From NCBI RefSeq assembly GCF_024166365.1, contig NC_064843.1:58056532-58120531 (forward strand): 64,000 nt of DNA, in the 5' to 3' direction. Positions within the stretch are counted from its first letter, which is position 1. Each line of letters begins with the position of its first letter. Positions 21,975-31,458 of the stretch are shown here, piece after piece. This DNA comes from Elephas maximus indicus (taxonomy: Eukaryota; Chordata; Mammalia; Proboscidea; Elephantidae). The translations under genes were made by a program, and so were the position numbers. The notes below the pieces were generated by a model. It saw only the letters and a program-made list of their open reading frames with translations, did no database searches and was not told the origin of the DNA.

Positions 21975-24399
21975 CAGGTATACCTGGTTTTATTGCATTT
22001 CCCTTTATTGTACTTTGCAGATGTTGCATTTTTTTTTTTAATTGAAGGTTTGTGGCAACCCTATGTTGAGCAGGTCTATCAGCACCATTTTTCCGAAAGC
22101 ACATGCTCACTTCATGTCTCTGTGTCACATTTTGGTAATTCTCGCAATATTTCAAACTTTTTCATTATTATTATACCTGTTATGGTGATCTGTGATCAGT
22201 GATCTTTGATGTTACTATTGTAATTGTTTAGGGGCGGCACAAACCATGCCCATATAGGACAGCAAACTTAATTGATAAATGTGTGCGTTCTGACTGCTCC
22301 ACTGACCGGCCATTCTCCCATCTCTCTTCCTCTCCTCCTCGGGCCTCCCTACTCTCTGAGATATGATGATATTGAAATTAGGCCAATTAATAATGCTACA
22401 ACGGCCTCTAAGTGTTCAAGGGAAAGGAAGAGTCACATCTCTTACTTTAAATGAAAAGATAACAGTGATTAAGTTTTAGTGAGGAAGGCATGCCGAAAGC
22501 TGAGATAGGCCAAAAGCTAGTCCTCTTGCATCAAACAGTTAGTTGTGAATGAAAAGGAGAAGGTCTTGAAGGAAGTTAAAAGTGCTACTCCAAGGAACAC
22601 CCAAATGATAAGAAAGCAAACAGCCTAATTGCTGATACGGAGAAAGTTTTAATGGTCTAGATAGAAGATCAAACCAGCCACAACATTCCCTTAAGCCAAA
22701 ACCTAATCCAGAGCAAGGCCCTAACTCTCTTAATTCTATGAAGGCTGAGAGAGGTGAGGAAGCTGCAGGAGAAAAGTCTGAAGCTGGCAGAGGACGGATC
22801 ATGAGGTTTAAGGAAAGAAGCCATTTCCATGACGTAAAAGTACAAGGTGAAGCAGCAAATGCTGCTGTAGAAGGTGCAGCAAGTCATCCGGAGGATCTGG
22901 CTGAGATAACTGACGAAGGCGGTTACACTGAACAACAGGTTTTCAGTGTAGACAAGACAGCCTTGTACTGGAAGAAGATGCCACCTAGGACCTTCACAGC
23001 TAGAGAGGAGAAGTCAGTGCCTGGCTTCAAAGCTTCAAAGGACAGGCTGACCCTCTTATAGGGGCTAATGCAGCTGGTGACTTTAAGTTGAAGCCAGTGC
23101 TCATTTACCATTCTAAAAATCCTAGGGCCCTTAAGAATTATGCTAAATCTAGTCTGCCTGTGCTCTATAAATGGAACAGCAAAGCCTGGATGACAGCACA
23201 TCTGTTTACAACGTGGTTTACTGAATATTTTAAGCCCACTGTTGAGGCCTACTGCTCAGAAAAGAAGATTCCTTTCAAAATATGACTGCTCACTGACAAT
23301 GCACCTGGTCACCCAAGAGCTCTGATGGAGATGTGCAAGGAGATTAATACTGTTTTCATGCCTGCCAACACAACATCCACTCTGCAGCACATGGATCAAG
23401 GAGTAAATTCGACTTTCAAGTCTTATTATTATTTAAGAAATACTTTTCATAAAACTATAGCTGCCACAGATAGTGATTCCTCTGAAGGATCTGAGCAAAG
23501 TAAATTGAAAACCTTCTGGAAAGGATTCACTAATCTAGATGCCACTAAGAACATTCAGGATTCATGGGAGGAGGTCAAAATATCACATTAACAGGAGTTT
23601 GGAAGAAGTGGATTCCAACCCTCATGGATGACTTTGAGGGGTTCAAGACTTCTGTGGAGGAAGTAACTGCAGATGTGCTGGAAATACCAAGACAACTAGA
23701 ATTGGAAGTGGAACCTGAAGCTGTGACTGATTTCTGCAATCTCATGACAAAACTTTAACAGACGAGGAGTTGCTTCTTATGGGTGAGCAAAGAAAGCAGT
23801 TTCTTGAGATGGAATCTACTCCTGGTGAAGATGCTGTGAACATTGTTGAAATGACAACAAAGAATTTAGAATATTACATAAACTTAGTTGATAAAGCAGT
23901 GACAGGGTTTGAGAGAACTGACTCCGGTTTTGAAAGAAGTTCTACTGTGGGTAAGATGCTATCAAACAGAATCACATACTACAGAGAAATCTTCCGTGAA
24001 AGGAAGAGTCCATCGATGTGGCAAACCTCATCATTGTCTTATTTTAAGACATCGCCACAGTCACCCCAAACTTCAGCAACCACCACCCTGATCAGTTTCA
24101 GCCACCAATATTGAGGCAAGACCCTCCACCAGCAAAAAGATTGTGACTGGCCGAAGGCCAGCATTTTGATGGTTAGCATTTTTTAGCAATAAAGTATTTT
24201 TTAATTAAGGTATGTACACTTTTTTGTGACATAATGGTATTGCACATGTAATAGACTACAGTATAGTGTAAACATAACTTTTATAAAAAAAAAAATATGT
24301 ACTAGGAAATCAAAAAATTCCTGCAACTCATTTTATTGTGATATTCACTTTATCACGGTGGTCTGGAACGGAACGTGCAATATCTCTGAGTTATGCTTG
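21975..24399 (+). mobile_element. Tigger1-like (pogo/Tc1-mariner) DNA transposon, near full length, copy 1
   Basis: The ends are inverted repeats (caggtatacc at 21975; ...atgcttg at 24399) flanked by TA at 21973-21974 and 24400-24401, as pogo elements require. Length 2425 bases is close to the family's usual ~2.4 kb. The transposase gene is broken by stops and frameshifts. Recognisable blocks are the DNA-binding part near 22440-22640, [26 protein letters not shown] (first catalytic Asp region, about 22937-23020), the tDNAPGHPR block at about 23290-23320, and the C-terminal [15 protein letters not shown] region. It is dead. Confidence 0.93.
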
Positions 24400-24439
24400 T
24401 ACTAGAAAAACTAAATGAGATGATATACGTGCCCAACAT

Positions 24440-25059
24440 ATAGTATGTCCTCAATAAATGTTTTCTCTCCCCTCAAAATTCCCCCCTCCAAATTTTAATA
24501 TGAAAATTTTCAAATATACAAAAAAGTTGAAAGAATTGTTCAGTGAACATCCAAATACTCACCACTTAGATTCTACAAGTAACACTCATAGGCTAACATT
24601 ATCGCAGACCTATCCATCTATCAATCCATCATTAATCCATCTCATTTTTTGGGTGCATATCAAGGTAAGTTGCAGACATCACTTTACTTCACTGTAAACA
24701 CTTCAACATACACTTAATTAGAGTTCAGTATTTGTTTAGGCCAGGGTTCTTTTTTATTATCAACTTTTCTTTGTAAGTAAAATTTATATACAGTGAAACA
24801 CACAAATCTTAAGACAAATTTTGAGAAAGCCATACACCTATGTAACCTATAGGGTCACCGTGAGTCGGAAGAGACTCGATGGCACCTAACAGCAACATAT
24901 AACCTAAACCCTTATCAAGATATAAAACATTTCCATCACTAAAAATTCACTTAGGCCCCTCTTGGGTCAATCCCCACTCCCAGCCCAGTCAGCACCTGCT
25001 CTGATTTTTTTCATCATAGTTTAGGTTTTGTCTGTTCTGGGACATCTCAAACTTTTAAT
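24440..25059. mobile_element. Old L1 3' region with a tail-only insertion
   Basis: It contains words typical of old L1 3' ends (aatatacaaaaaagttgaaagaat ... aacatccaaatactcaccacttag; atttatatacagtgaaa; cttatcaagatataaaacatttccatcac). A 49-base foreign tail interrupts it at 24849-24897. Confidence 0.55.
24849..24897 (+). mobile_element. RTE/SINE 3' tail, about 49 bases, extreme 5' truncation
   Basis: The inserted bases read tatagggtcaccgtgagtcgg ... gatggcacctaacagcaaca, which is only the common 3' tail of the RTE. The flanks tatgtaacc and tataacc look like a diverged target duplication inside the L1. Confidence 0.65.
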
Positions 25060-25503
25060 AAGAAGTCAAAAGAGGGACAAGGCAGCACAGGATTTCAAAT
25101 TCTCATGAACTCCAGACTTCCTGGAGTCATGAAGGTTGCATGAACCCCTAAAACTATTGCCCTAAGATAATTTTTAAACCTTAAACCAAAAATATCCCCC
25201 GAAGTCTTCTTAAAACCAAACAAAAGTTTAATTTTAGTAAAAGATATCTGCCTTGAGAAGTATCTATATGGACCAAATTGATAACATCAGCCCCGAAAGA
25301 TTAGGGGGTAGTGAATTTACGTTAATGGGGGATGAACAACTCAGAAAGGGATGAGAATGGCTACACAATTCGAAGAACGTAATCAATGTCACTAAATTGT
25401 ACATGCAGAAACTGTTGAACTGGTGCATCTTTTGTTGTGTATAGTCTCAAAAACTAAAAATAAATAAAATTACATAAAAAAATTTGCAAAGCAAAAAAAA
25501 AAA
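25060..25503 (+). mobile_element. Probable L1 3' UTR end with A-rich tail
   Basis: The order gataacatcag..gaaagattagggggtagtgaatttacgttaatgggggatgaacaactcag, then actaaattgtacatgcagaaactgttgaactggtgcat and finally an A-rich tail at about 25440-25503, fits a LINE 3' end. It differs from the L1 end at 31459, so it would be a different subfamily. Confidence 0.5.
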
Positions 25504-26215
25504 GTCAGTGGAGAATACACAGATATTCTCAAATACTGTATGTAGGTGGGAGTATATATTGGCACAGCCTTTTTGGAAAGTAATCCAGCAATGTTTAATA
25601 TTTAATTATTAAAAATATACACAGTTCTTCTGGCCGAACAATTTCAACTGCAGGTATATCTCACTTCTCAGAGAAATACCTGCAGTTGAAATTATGAGCC
25701 CAGAAGGAATGTCTATTTTTTTTTCCTGTGTGTGTATACACACACAAACTTATACATACAAAGAGGCTGTGCACAACGCCGTTTATTGCAGCGTTCTTTG
25801 TAATAGCTAAGAATTTTAAACAACCTAAATGGCCGTTAATAGGAGAAAGGTTAAACAAACGACACTTGTGCTCTCCAGCCACTATGAGGGATGATTTATA
25901 GATACGGCAAGCTCACCATTAAGTGCACAAAAGCAAGGGGCAGTACCTGACAACACCCGGCATAAAACTATTACACAAAACACACACAAAAACACATTCA
26001 CAAGGTATCTTCCTTTGAGTACCTACATATTGTAAAGGCATAGAAAGTCTGTAGCACCATGGACCAAACCATTGCCAGCAGTTACCTCTGGGGAGGGGAC
26101 TGAGAGTATGGGAGTGGGGAGTAGGGGTGCTCCAGCGGATTTCTTTTATTTGTAGTGTTTGAGCATTTTATGATAATACATTCATGTCTTACTTATGTGA
26201 TAAAATTTATTTTTT
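25504..26215 (+). mobile_element. Old L1 LINE, ORF2 end and 3' UTR
   Basis: Recognisable L1 phrases are tttggaaagtaatccagcaatg, gcagcgttctttgtaatagctaagaattttaaacaacctaaatgg, and ggcagtacctga ... ttacacaaaacac. An imperfect hairpin at 25627-25706 breaks the usual sequence. Confidence 0.65.
25627..25706. repeat. 80-base inverted repeat (hairpin)
   Basis: The arms aatttcaactgcaggta (25640-25656) and tacctgcagttgaaatt (25677-25693) are perfectly complementary over 17 bases with a 20-base loop. Outside them cttctgg (25627-25633) pairs with ccagaag (25700-25706). It lies in an old L1, where such a palindrome is not normal. Confidence 0.9.
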
Positions 26216-26787
26216 AAAATGACTACAGACATAAATAAGAGCACTGGATAGGGAACAGGTGAATTTCCAGGGAGGTAGAAAAGGGACTAAAAATACTTTT
26301 TGCTATGCTGTATACCGATAGGGTTATGTTCCCTTGCAAAGGAGCTTTTCCCAGAATATTAACACATGTCTCTCCCCAAACTCTTCATTAATGCATAATT
26401 TATTCTCCCCTGCCACTTACGGTTTTAAATGAAAGTGCTTGTATGTTCACAGATTATCAAGTATGCAAAATGTTTTCTAAATGAGAAATGGAATACAGCT
26501 TTAGTACTTAAGGAGAGACTTATGTTTTTTTTGTTGTTTTTTTTTTTTTTATGTTAAAACCCTTCCCCTTTTCATTCCGCTAGAGGTTGAGGAGGGATGA
26601 AAATACCCAGGAAAATTAGGGTGCAAATGCAGAGACTAATGTTCAATGGGACCTTAAGAAAAATGGGGGCTCATCTTAGGTTACAATGAGCTGGTATAGA
26701 AGTTTGCCTGATAAATCCTAAAACTTCTTCAGATACTGGTTATTTAAGTGAATAAATATTTATTGAGCAATTTACTGTGTGTCACAA
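26216..26787. other. No gene recognised
   Basis: AT-rich sequence with a T-run at 26527-26550. No repeat could be named. Confidence 0.35.
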
Positions 26788-26997
26788 GTCCCTGGGTGGT
26801 GCAAACAGTTAACATGCTTGGCTGCTAACAGAAAGCTTGGAGGTTCAAGTCCATGTGCAGAGGTACCTGGAAAGAAAGGCCTGGCAATCTACTTCTGAAA
26901 AGTCAGCTATGGAAAACCCTATGAAGCACAGTCCTACTCTGATACACATGGGGTCGCCATGAGTCACAGCCGACTCAACCGCAACTTGTTTGGTTGG
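26788..26997 (+). mobile_element. AfroSINE, 'gtccctgggtggtgcaaa' subgroup, full length
   Basis: Plus strand: head gtccctgggtggtgcaaacagttaac, B box ggttcaagtcc, middle cctggcaatctacttctgaaaagtcag, 3' part tgaagcacagtcctactctg, tail ggggtcgccatgagtcacagcc and end ttgtttggttgg. Confidence 0.85.
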
Positions 26998-27149
26998 GTT
27001 GACAATATGTCCAGGCTATGCCAGCTCATATAAGATGTACTCTAAACCCCCTTCTCCTCGAGGAGAGCCCAGTCTAACCAGTGGTGGTGGCAAATACATA
27101 TAAACAACTACTGAGCTACTTGAAGAGTAGGGGAAAACCTGAAGTCCTC

Positions 27150-27285
27150 TCTACTCAATGCGTGGTCCCAGGACCAGCAGCATCCACATCACCTGCGAGC
27201 ATTTCAGGCCCCACCTCTAACCTCCGGAATCAGAGTCTGCATTTTAGCAGGATCCTCAGTGATCTGGATGCTTAGTAAAGTCTGA
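27150..27285. mobile_element. MER5-like hAT fragment
   Basis: Contains gtggtcccaggaccagcagcatcc, acatcacctg, ggccccacctctaacctcc, gaatcagagtctgcattttagc, as in MER5-type nonautonomous hAT elements. No clear 8-bp target duplication was seen. Confidence 0.65.
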
Positions 27286-27621
27286 GAAGGCTGAACTGCA
27301 GAATTATAGAAGGAACCACTGTCGAAGTCTTTGGGAATTGGTCAGAGAAGTCTTCACAGACTCGAGGGTGATTAAGAACTTCCAGGCTGAGAAAAGACCA
27401 GGCCCATGATCATGGCAGTTAGAAAGACCAAGAAGGATTCTGGAATTAGAAGTTTAGTCTGAGTGGAGCAGTAGAAACGCTTAGGAAGATGTGGTAGACA
27501 CAGCAGAAAAGGTAGGCTGAGGCCAGAGCAGAAGGGCCAGACTGACCTAGGAGAACTGGGAGGAAGTCACTGTCAGTTTTAAGCAGGGAAGTGATATGAG
27601 ATTCAGGTTTGGACATAACTC
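27286..27621. other. Family D-like remnant, no gene
   Basis: Words such as ggtcagagaagtcttcacaga, ggaagatgtggtagacac and aggaagtcactgtcagttttaagcagggaagtgatatgag resemble family D, but the alignment is weak. Confidence 0.3.
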
Positions 27622-27631
27622 TGGTGGCAAA

Positions 27632-27820
27632 AGGAGCCCTGGTGGTGCAGTGGTTAAGGCAATCAACTGCTAACCCAAAGGTCAGAGGTTCGAAACTACC
27701 AGCTGCTCCATGGGAGAAAGATGTGGCACTCCACTTCCATCGCCTTGGAAACCCTACAGAGTGACTATAGGTCGGAATCCATTGGATGGCAGTGGGTTTG
27801 GGTTTTTTTTTTTTTTGGTT
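27632..27820 (+). mobile_element. AfroSINE, long variant with exact target duplication
   Basis: Plus strand: ggagccctggtggtgcagtggttaag head, gttcgaaactacc B box, middle gatgtggcactccacttccatc, tail tataggtcggaatccattgg and a T-rich end. A perfect 10-bp repeat tggtggcaaa flanks it at 27622-27631 and 27821-27830. Confidence 0.9.
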
Positions 27821-28018
27821 TGGTGGCAAAGTGGAGGATGAAATGTAGCAGAGAGGCTGGAACAGGCAGATACGTGTCCTTAAACGAACACGATTCGATT
27901 TTGGACCAGAAATAAGTCTTTAAAGACTTGGAGGTGGGAGGGCCATTGAGTTCTATATGATAGAGAAAAGGTTCCAGCTGCAGTTGGATACAGGTAGGTT
28001 CCCTCAGCAGAGAGAGCT

Positions 28019-28197
28019 CTTAAAGTGTGGTCCCAAATCAGCAGCATTAGCCTTACCTGGGAATTGTTAGAAATGCAAATTCTCAGGCCTGACCCCAGAC
28101 ATGCAGACAGAAACTATGGGGGTGGGGCCCACAAATCTGACTTTTAACAAGTTAGGTGATCCTGATGAATGGCCGAGTTTGAGAACCACTGCTCTAG
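28019..28197 (+). mobile_element. MER5-like hAT element, near full length
   Basis: Contains agtgtggtcccaaatcagcagcatt, gggaattgttagaaatgcaaattctcagg, ccccagacatgcag, gggggtggggcccac and tttgagaaccactgctct. The two ends are roughly complementary, as expected for a nonautonomous hAT element. Confidence 0.75.
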
Positions 28198-28789
28198 CCT
28201 GCCCAGAAATCGGGGGGAGGGGGGCAGGTAGGAAAAGCCACGAAATGCCACAACTTGGCTTGCTCTCTTAAAAAAAAAAAAAAAAAACCCAGGACAAGAG
28301 TAAAGAGAAACAGGTTTCTATGTCGAGCGGGCAGGAAAAGAACCTCAGACAACCTATATATTACACAGAGCCCAGAAGAAAAAAACATACTAACCGCCTT
28401 GTCCAAAAGCCTCAACATTTGGGGAATTAAAATAGTTTTGGTAGAAGCCACGATGTTCTCGGTAGCCTAAATTAAACTTAAAACAAAGTTAGGTAATCAT
28501 TCCAGCTGGGAATCTGTCTCCGTTCCCTTTATTTTCCACCAAAACGCCCTCAGCAAAAAGCCTGGATTCGTTCCTTCTAGCTCTCTGAAAACGGTTTCTG
28601 ATGCAACCATCCATTAAAAAGATCACAATCCCAAACTTAAAAGCCCCCAAACCGAGCAGCGGGGCTGGCGCCATCGTGCTGAGACAACTTTGCCGTTTCC
28701 CAGCCACACCCCTGCGGGCTGCCGGGCCTCCTTCCCCAGGCTGTTCCCAAAGATAAATAAATCGTTGCTTGTTTTCCAGACCTGAAATT
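28198..28789. other. Repeat-free upstream flank of the CpG island
   Basis: There is no recognisable repeat apart from an A-run at 28269-28287. A short segment at 28600-28790 is moderately GC-rich. It is probably distal promoter or conserved noncoding DNA; no coding evidence. Confidence 0.4.
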
Positions 28790-28794
28790 AGCGG

Positions 28795-28801
28795 TGAGTC
28801 A
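28795..28801. promoter_or_regulatory. AP-1/TRE-type motif TGAGTCA
   Basis: An exact consensus heptamer at the upstream edge of the CpG island. By itself it could be chance; position near a promoter raises interest. Confidence 0.45.
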
Positions 28802-28876
28802 TAGAGCACTCGAAATGGCCACGGTCGCCGCGGGAAGGGGGAAAAATGTGCAGATTTTTCCCCTCACCCGAGGGCC

Positions 28877-28883
28877 TGACGTG
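28877..28883. promoter_or_regulatory. CRE-like motif TGACGTG
   Basis: A half-palindromic CRE/E-box-like heptamer in the island. A second TGACGTG lies at 29444-29450. Confidence 0.45.
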
Positions 28884-28893
28884 CCGGCCTGGG

Positions 28894-28898
28894 CCAAT
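28894..28898 (+). promoter_or_regulatory. CCAAT box (NF-Y-type)
   Basis: The context gggccaatcc fits NF-Y. It is about 720 bases upstream of the candidate ATG, so either the transcription start is far upstream or the box serves another start. Confidence 0.4.
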
Positions 28899-29090
28899 CC
28901 GGAGAGGGTAGCGGGAATCGCACCAAAGTAGGTAAAAAATGCGGTTCGCGTCCCCTGCCTGCACCACTGCGCCCCACCGCTCCCACTGGCCCCCTCCCTG
29001 GGGCCTGCGGGCCCCGCCCAGCCTTTCTTTCCCGCCCCCCAGGCCCCGCCCCCAGCGGCGGCCTGTACCTGGCCAGGTAGCTACGTACTT

Positions 29091-29100
29091 CCATATAAGG
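29091..29100. promoter_or_regulatory. Perfect CArG box (SRF site) CCATATAAGG
   Basis: It matches CC(A/T)6GG exactly inside a GC-rich island, where an A/T block of this kind is unexpected. SRF controls cytoskeletal and immediate-early genes, so this points to an actin-related or growth-responsive gene. It also contains atataa, which could act as a TATA-like element. Confidence 0.7.
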
Positions 29101-29114
29101 GCAACGGCGGCGCA

Positions 29115-29125
29115 GGGGGCGGGGC
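29115..29125. promoter_or_regulatory. GC box (Sp1/KLF-type) gggggcggggc
   Basis: A strong GC box 15 bases downstream of the CArG box. Others of the cccgcccc type lie near 29040, 29135 and 29182, and at 29394-29401. Confidence 0.6.
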
Positions 29126-29418
29126 GCCACGTGGTCCCGCCCCTGGAGGCGCGAGGACCACCCCTCCCCAACCCAGCTTCTCCCCGCCCCTCAGCGGCAG
29201 GTGCCAGCCAAGCTCCCCTCCTCGCTCCCGGCCGACGACGGGGGGTCCACGACCCCCGAGGCCCGAGCTGGCGGAGGCGGCCCGGCCCCCCACGCCTCCA
29301 TCACTACCTTTCCCTCCCCTCCTCCCGCGTCGCATCCCCGCCCGCCCTAGGTGAGGGAGGATCCCCGCCCGCCGGGCGTCGGGAGGGCAGGCTGGGCGGG
29401 GCGTTGCCAGGCCGCTCG

Positions 29419-29431
29419 GTTGCGTAGCAAC
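29419..29431. promoter_or_regulatory. X-box (RFX-type) palindrome GTTGCGTAGCAAC
   Basis: Two perfect inverted half-sites gttgc/gcaac around gta, close to the RFX consensus. A further gttgcc half-site lies at 29403-29408. Such motifs occur in ciliary and MHC class II promoters and also in other CpG-island promoters. Confidence 0.6.
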
Positions 29432-29443
29432 GGCGGGCGGCCG

Positions 29444-29451
29444 TGACGTGC
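29444..29451. promoter_or_regulatory. CRE-like motif TGACGTGC
   Basis: It lies 12 bases after the X-box palindrome. Neighbouring X-box and CRE-like sites are a recurrent promoter pair. Confidence 0.5.
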
Positions 29452-29469
29452 GCAGCCGCGTTCCGGCCC

Positions 29470-29617
29470 GGGCGCGCGCCCTCCCGCTGCCTGGTAGGCT
29501 CGCGCCGCCGCGTCGCCGCCTCGCTGGGTCGTCTGGTCCCGCTGCGGTGAGGAGGGCTCTGCGCAGATCCCGTGCCGGCCAGCTCCCGTCTCCGCGTGTC
29601 TGCGGCCGCCGACGAAG
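29470..29617 (+). other. Candidate 5' UTR / first exon of a host gene (approximate left edge)
   Basis: GC-rich leader directly before the candidate start codon, without an upstream ATG in the last 140 bases that I can find. The transcription start cannot be fixed from sequence; any start between about 29125 and 29520 is possible. A competing donor (cggtgagg at about 29545) could give an alternative short first exon that lacks the ATG. Confidence 0.45.
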
Positions 29618-29620
29618 ATG
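29618..29620 (+). CDS. Candidate start codon, single-codon coding part of exon 1 (possible destrin-type gene)
   Basis: The ATG is in the context gacgaagATG (A at -3) and is followed at once by GTGAGC, a good U2-type donor. If spliced there, exon 1 encodes only Met and the rest lies past the right end, more than 34 kb away. ADF/cofilin genes (DSTN, CFL1, CFL2) and calmodulins have this arrangement. Of these, DSTN combines it with a long intron 1 and SRF control, which fits the CArG box at 29091. I looked for a cofilin-type second exon in the translations and found none. If not spliced, the frame reads on for 135 codons of low-complexity Gly/Ala/Arg sequence, which I do not believe. The gene identity is inference. 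Confidence 0.45.
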
Positions 29621-30051
29621 GTGAGCGGGACGGGGCCCGGAGGCGTGGCAGGGGCGGCGGGTGCCTGCGGGTCGAGGCCGAGGGCAGCGGCGGCGGGTGC
29701 CTGCCTGGGCGCCGCGGGGGTCGAGGCCGAGGGCGGGAGCGGCAGGGGCGGCTGGTTCCTGTCTGTGCGCCGCGGGGACCGAGGCCGAGGGCGGGAGCAG
29801 CGCCCACCCGCGCCCACCCGCGCCCCCGGACCCGGCAGGACCTGCACGCGGCTTCGGCCGCCCGCAGTCCCGGCCGGGCCCTCCGCGCTCGGGGCGGCTC
29901 CCCGGCTGCCGCGCTGGAGCGTCCCCTTCGCGGTGTCCCCTCCCGGGGCCTTGGTGCGCCCAGCCCACTCGGCTGAATCGGTCCGGAGGAGTCCGCACAG
30001 CGGCAGGAAGGGGCGCCGACGTTAGGCGACGCTCCTTGGTGCTGCGGGCGT

Positions 30052-30149
30052 CCCCGGAGCCGGGCACCCCCGGAGCCGGGCACCCCCGGAGCCGGGCACC
30101 CCCGGAGCCGGGCACCCCCGGAGCCGGGCACCCCCGGAGCCGGGCACCG
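30052..30149. repeat. GC-rich minisatellite, 16-bp unit, six copies
   Basis: The unit cccccggagccgggca repeats with a regular period of 16 (ggagccggg at 30056, 30072, 30088, 30104, 30120, 30136). The copies are identical, so the array is young or homogenised. It lies about 430 bases into the putative intron 1, inside the CpG island. Sixteen is not a multiple of three, consistent with noncoding DNA. Confidence 0.95.
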
Positions 30150-30260
30150 AGGCTGTCAGGGACTCGTGCGCGCTTCAGCCCCCGAGGAGTGCTTGGGCAG
30201 CTTGTCCATCTCCAGGAGAAAAATAGGGCCTTTATGGAGGAGCGCTGGCGGGCGGAATAA

Positions 30261-31448
30261 TCCCTAAGGAGCCTGAGCCTGGCATGACTAAGACGGAATG
30301 GCCTCGCGGCCGCTTTGTTTGTCGCATCTGGCAGTCAGCTTCCAGCAGCGCTCTGGTCGTGCGTGTCGAGCTTGGGGAGCCTCCTTTAACCCCTGCCCTG
30401 CCTTGTCTGTCCCTGTACGATTAAACGTTTCCTTTTTTACCTGTAAAAGAGTTTGGCTGTTCCAGAACTTAGTGTGCCAGGTGTGGGCATGATGCTGGGA
30501 TGCTCATAAAAGCAAATGGAAAAGCTTTTTTTTTTTTTTTTTTTTAAGTCTATTAAGTTATCAGGATAGTCTAGTAAATGGACGCTTTACTTACGTATTT
30601 TTCCCTCTAAAGTGTAATTCTCATTTATTGTAAAACAGAACCCTTAACTGGACGATCAGGTGGAACATTTTGTCATTTTCTTCAGTCTGCACACACTATT
30701 ACCATTTTTGGTCAATGATTTGCAGGCAGAGGCTTACCAGCGTTTCTTGAAATATTACACTGTTATGGGATGTGTCTGCCTGGAAGCTGTTGGTACCAGT
30801 TTTTCTGCATACAAAATGCTTTCAAGAATAACAATTTGTTTTTAAGGTATTGCCACTTTCATGAATTTGTGTAGATTGGTTCATTAGTGGAAGAAAAAGA
30901 TTAACCACAAATTTCTTGATGACTGGGAATGTGTAAAAAGAATTTTATATTAAATTTTTCAGTTTTGGGTTCTTTGGTTTAATTCTATAAGCCATAAGGA
31001 GGATCAACACCTTAAGACTTTTTAACATCAAGTTGTATATAGTATTTTATACTAAAACAGTTATTTTTTAGCCTAAGTACTTTGAGTTCTGATAAATTTA
31101 AGGCCCTGCGCTGTGATAAAAGTGCTTTGAAGTGGGCTGAAATTTGCTTTAGGGTCTTCTGATTTGACATTTTGTTTTTTTTCTTTCTTGTTGGTAATAC
31201 AGACTTTATTTTCTGTTTAAAAACAGGATCAAGTATTTTAACTTTATATAGCTTAACTTTCATGTTTGTATATATTCAAATAAAATGCAGGGTCTGTTAT
31301 ATTTAGTGGTCCTTGGGGGAAGGGGGAAGAAATAAAAATTAATCAACGTGGATGAATTCCAAATACATTTCAAACTTGTTAGCCTTAGAAGGTCAAAAAG
31401 ACTTACAGTCTACTCTTAGTGCGATGGTTTTTCAGAGAGTTCAGAATA
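30261..31448. other. Repeat-free proximal intron 1 (if the exon call is right)
   Basis: About 1.2 kb with A/T runs near 30525-30545 but no SINE or LINE. Frames such as 30660-30845 (61 codons) show no domain. It may hold intronic regulatory DNA; nothing is proven. Confidence 0.4.
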
Positions 31449-31458
31449 TAGATCGAAC

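Larger units (their letters stand above)
28790..30260. promoter_or_regulatory. CpG island promoter, about 1.5 kb
   Basis: Composition changes abruptly from AT-rich flanks to strongly GC-rich DNA with many CG dinucleotides and runs such as cccgcccc. No transposon is recognisable within it. Long frames on both strands (up to 344 codons, minus 29081-30115) are explained by the scarcity of AT-rich stop codons. The island contains the candidate first exon, a CArG box, an X-box palindrome, GC boxes, CCAAT and CRE-like sites. It may also fire divergently, but no minus-strand exon is visible. Confidence 0.85.

Noticed and set aside
22738-24114. Tigger transposase frames as functional genes
   Set aside because: The blocks lie in different frames separated by stops. 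The element is a molecular fossil.
28741-28801. A 14-base mini-exon between ttttccag and gtgagt
   Set aside because: The flanks look like splice sites, but nothing supports a transcript there and chance occurrence is likely.
29618-30025. A 135-codon plus-strand frame starting at the candidate ATG
   Set aside because: The codons after ATG form a splice donor and the translation is low-complexity. A spliced single-codon exon explains it better.
29081-30131. Long minus-strand open frames (344, 275 and 166 codons) in the CpG island
   Set aside because: They are rich in Pro, Ala, Gly and Arg, overlap in several frames, include the 16-bp repeat, and arise because GC-rich DNA has few stop codons. 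No domain is recognisable.
30052-30149. A CRISPR-like array
   Set aside because: The units are contiguous without spacers and the genome is mammalian.
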